Part shown: in pieces, positions 61,811-64,000 of the stretch | Position numbering within the stretch: the stretch's first letter is position 1 | How the letters are laid out: the number at the start of each line of letters is the position of its first letter | NCBI GenBank assembly: GCA_000961645.1 | Contig: LADM01000021.1 | Coordinates: 1 to 64,000, forward strand | Direction of reading: 5' to 3' | Origin: Gammaproteobacteria bacterium BRH_c0 | GTDB taxonomy: Bacteria > Pseudomonadota > Gammaproteobacteria > Pseudomonadales > Porticoccaceae | Length of the DNA: 64,000 nt | The notes under the pieces: generated by a model | Database searches by the model: none | Seen by the model: only the letters and a program-made list of their open reading frames with translations | Told to the model about the DNA's origin: nothing | Made by a program: the position numbers and the translations under genes

Positions 61811-64000
61811 ATGACAACAGAAAACACACCCCTGGTGCTGGTCGACGGCTCCTCCTATCTCTACCGCGCCTTTCACGCACTGCCGCCCCTCTCCAACTCC
61901 AAGGGCCAGCCCACAGGCGCGGTAAAGGGCGTGATCTCGATGCTCAAGCGTTTGCAGAAGGATTACGCGGAAAGTCCCGTTATTGTGGTATTCGACGCCA
62001 AGGGCAAAACCTTTCGCGACGAGCTATTCGAGGAGTACAAATCCCATCGCCCGCCGATGCCGGATGATCTGAGAAAGCAGATAGAACCCATCCACAACAT
62101 TGTCCGCGCCATGGGCCTGCCGCTGCTGATTATCGACGGAGTAGAGGCCGATGATGTGATCGGCACCCTGGCGCAGCAAAGTGCCAGAGAGGGGCGCCCG
62201 GTGGTGATTTCCACCGGCGACAAGGACATGGCGCAGCTGGTGGACGGCCATATCACCCTGGTCAACACCATGACCGACACCCGCCTCGACAGCGCCGGGG
62301 TCAGGGACAAGTACGGCGTCGGCCCCGAACTCATCATCGACTACCTGGCCCTGGTGGGGGACAAATCCGACAATATCCCCGGCGTGCCCGGCGTGGGGGA
62401 AAAAACCGCCCTCGCCCTGCTGCAAAACCTGGGGGGGCTGGATGCCATCTATGCCGACCTCGATGCGGTCGCGGAACTGGACTTTCGCGGCGCGAAAAAA
62501 ATGCCGGAAAAACTCGCCGAAAATCGCGATCAGGCCTACCTCTCATACCTGCTGGCGACTATCAAGACCGATGTTGAACTGGATATGGAGGCCTCTGCCC
62601 TGGAGCCGCGCAGTGCGGACAAGGAACAGTTGCTGGCACTGTTTGCGGACATGGAATTCAAGGCATGGAGCGACGAACTGTTTAACGAAAAGGACGTTGC
62701 CAACCCCGGTCCGGCAGTAGAAAAGCAGTGGCGCACGGTGCTGAGCAGGGAAGATTTCGAGGCCTGGCTGGAGCGCCTCGACAAGGCCCCGCTGTTCGCC
62801 ATTGATACCGAAACCACCAGCCTCAACTATATGGATGCCGATCTGGTGGGGCTGTCCTTTGCTGTCGAACCCCACGAAGCGGCCTATGTGCCGGTGGCTC
62901 ACGACTACCTCGGCGCGCCCGCGCAGCTCGACAGGGCCTATGTACTGGAACGCCTCAAGCCCCTGCTGGAAAATCCTGACAGGAAAAAAGTGGGTCAGAA
63001 CCTCAAGTACGACATGAGTGTCCTCGCCCGCTACGGCATCGAGCTGCAGGGTATAGCCTTTGACACCATGCTCGAATCCTATGTGCTGGATTCAGTGGGT
63101 TCCCGCCATGATATGGACAGCCTGGCCCTCAAGTACCTGGGTGAAAAAACCATTCACTTCGAAGAGATTGCAGGCAAGGGCGCCGGGCAGCTCACCTTCA
63201 ACCAGATCGAACTGCAACAGGCCGCTCCCTATGCGGCGGAAGATGCCGATGTCACCCTGCGACTCCATCACAGCCTGTGGCCCCAGGTCGAGGCCATCCC
63301 CGCCCTCAAAACCGTGTTTGAGGAAATCGAAATTCCCCTGGTGAAGGTGCTATCCCGCATCGAGCGCAATGGCGCCCTGGTGGATGGCAAGCTGCTGGCG
63401 ATCCAGAGCGGCGAGATCAGCCAGCGTCTGGAGGAGCTGGAGCGCGAAGCCCACGTCCTGGCCGGAGAAGCCTTCAATCTCGCCTCACCCAAGCAGCTGG
63501 GGGAAATTCTCTTTGAAAAGCTCCATATCCCGGTGGTGAAAAAGACCGCCAAGGGCGCTGCCTCCACCAAAGAGGAAGTACTGCAGGAACTAGCTCTCGA
63601 CTACCCCCTGCCGAGGGTAATTCTCGAGCATCGTGGTCTGGCCAAGCTCAAGTCCACCTACACCGACAAGCTGCCGCGCATGATCAATGCCCGCAGCGGG
63701 CGCGTGCATACCTCCTATCACCAGGCGGGCACCGCCACCGGGCGGCTCTCGTCCACCGATCCGAACCTGCAGAACATTCCGGTACGCAGCGCCGAGGGGC
63801 GCCGCATCCGCCAGGCCTTTGTGGCGGCCAAGGGTTCAAAAATTGTGGCGGCGGATTATTCCCAGATTGAGCTGCGCATCATGGCGCACCTGTCCGGCGA
63901 CGCAAGTCTGGTGCAAGCTTTCCGGGACGGCCTGGATATTCACAGCGCCACCGCCGCCGAGGTGTTCGACACCCCACTCGACAAGGTCAGCACCGAGCAG
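61811..64000 (+). CDS. polA: DNA polymerase I (5' part, cut by the window edge)
   Basis: 730 codons are visible. The N-terminal 5' nuclease domain (about 1-300) has [39 protein letters not shown] and [17 protein letters not shown]. The 3'-5' exonuclease domain is intact in its visible motifs: [10 protein letters not shown] (DxE) and [13 protein letters not shown]. The polymerase domain begins with [18 protein letters not shown] and reaches motif A ([18 protein letters not shown]) before the sequence ends. It fills gaps in repair and lagging-strand synthesis. The ATG at 61811 follows AAAGGG. Confidence 0.97.
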   Translation, partial: MTTENTPLVLVDGSSYLYRAFHALPPLSNSKGQPTGAVKGVISMLKRLQKDYAESPVIVVFDAKGKTFRDELFEEYKSHRPPMPDDLRKQIEPIHNIVRAMGLPLLIIDGVEADDVIGTLAQQSAREGRPVVISTGDKDMAQLVDGHITLVNTMTDTRLDSAGVRDKYGVGPELIIDYLALVGDKSDNIPGVPGVGEKTALALLQNLGGLDAIYADLDAVAELDFRGAKKMPEKLAENRDQAYLSYLLATIKTDVELDMEASALEPRSADKEQLLALFADMEFKAWSDELFNEKDVANPGPAVEKQWRTVLSREDFEAWLERLDKAPLFAIDTETTSLNYMDADLVGLSFAVEPHEAAYVPVAHDYLGAPAQLDRAYVLERLKPLLENPDRKKVGQNLKYDMSVLARYGIELQGIAFDTMLESYVLDSVGSRHDMDSLALKYLGEKTIHFEEIAGKGAGQLTFNQIELQQAAPYAAEDADVTLRLHHSLWPQVEAIPALKTVFEEIEIPLVKVLSRIERNGALVDGKLLAIQSGEISQRLEELEREAHVLAGEAFNLASPKQLGEILFEKLHIPVVKKTAKGAASTKEEVLQELALDYPLPRVILEHRGLAKLKSTYTDKLPRMINARSGRVHTSYHQAGTATGRLSSTDPNLQNIPVRSAEGRRIRQAFVAAKGSKIVAADYSQIELRIMAHLSGDASLVQAFRDGLDIHSATAAEVFDTPLDKVSTEQ

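Overview
The window reads as chromosome of a free-living, probably marine, aerobic gammaproteobacterium. GC content is moderately high, genes are dense, and many are coupled by 1-11 bp overlaps. Core blocks have gammaproteobacterial order: trkA-rsmB, fmt-def, LysM-dprA-tsaC-hemF-aroE, an aa3-type cytochrome oxidase operon with its assembly genes, znuABC-zur, and polA. The TonB-dependent receptor, the DUF2909 and TIGR02444 proteins and the aryl-polyene locus would suit a Cellvibrionales-like lineage. That placement is an inference. No tRNA, rRNA, CRISPR array, insertion sequence or prophage gene was found. || Layout. 1-8.0 kb: 5' end of a cardiolipin-synthase-like phospholipase D gene, a PhoH-type ATPase, a pair of Rieske-oxygenase-like genes, a secreted PHP-domain protein, yajD, an EamA permease and a MipA/OmpV outer-membrane protein. 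8.1-11.6 kb: a TonB-dependent receptor followed by a secreted LipA/PtpB-type phosphatase. 11.7-13.8 kb: two coupled genes of unknown function, a two-TM membrane protein and a periplasmic-binding-like protein. 14.0-31.1 kb: an aryl-polyene (APE) type II polyketide locus. A 17-18 gene minus-strand operon runs from a chain-length-factor-like protein (29663) to a second DUF3261 protein (13978), with a small secreted protein and a phosphopantetheinyl transferase divergent from it. 31.2-41.9 kb: uvrD, an orphan TRAP binding protein, a 1-Cys peroxiredoxin, trkH-trkA-rsmB and fmt-def. 42.1-48.4 kb: LysM, dprA, tsaC, hemF, aroE, a gamma carbonic anhydrase homologue, yheV and an unknown gene. 48.7-57.5 kb: cox subunits II, I, Cox11, III, then DUF2909, SURF1, a Sco-like protein, heme A synthase, heme O synthase and SCO1. 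57.5-60.5 kb: zinc uptake (znuBC-zur divergent from znuA). 60.5-64 kb: an aminoglycoside-phosphotransferase-like protein and the first 730 codons of polA. || How the genes work together. The APE locus holds a nearly complete pathway: two acyl carrier proteins and their likely activator, an AMP-ligase for the aryl starter, three ketosynthase-family proteins, a ketoreductase, two dehydratase domains, a thioesterase, glycosyl- and acyltransferases for lipid attachment, and LolA-like, MMPL and lipoprotein parts for export. An added FAD enzyme carries the WxWxIP motif of flavin halogenases. No aromatic ammonia-lyase or chorismate lyase is present, so the starter acid must come from elsewhere. || The most unusual observation is the Rieske pair at 1817-3872. 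One protein keeps the Rieske [2Fe-2S] ligands but has lost the mononuclear-iron histidines. The other keeps the iron-site motif but has lost every Rieske ligand. They look like complementary halves of one oxygenase. Other points of interest are two inverted-repeat elements whose arms are tandem 7-mers, and a GC-rich hairpin in the predicted leader of the polyene operon.
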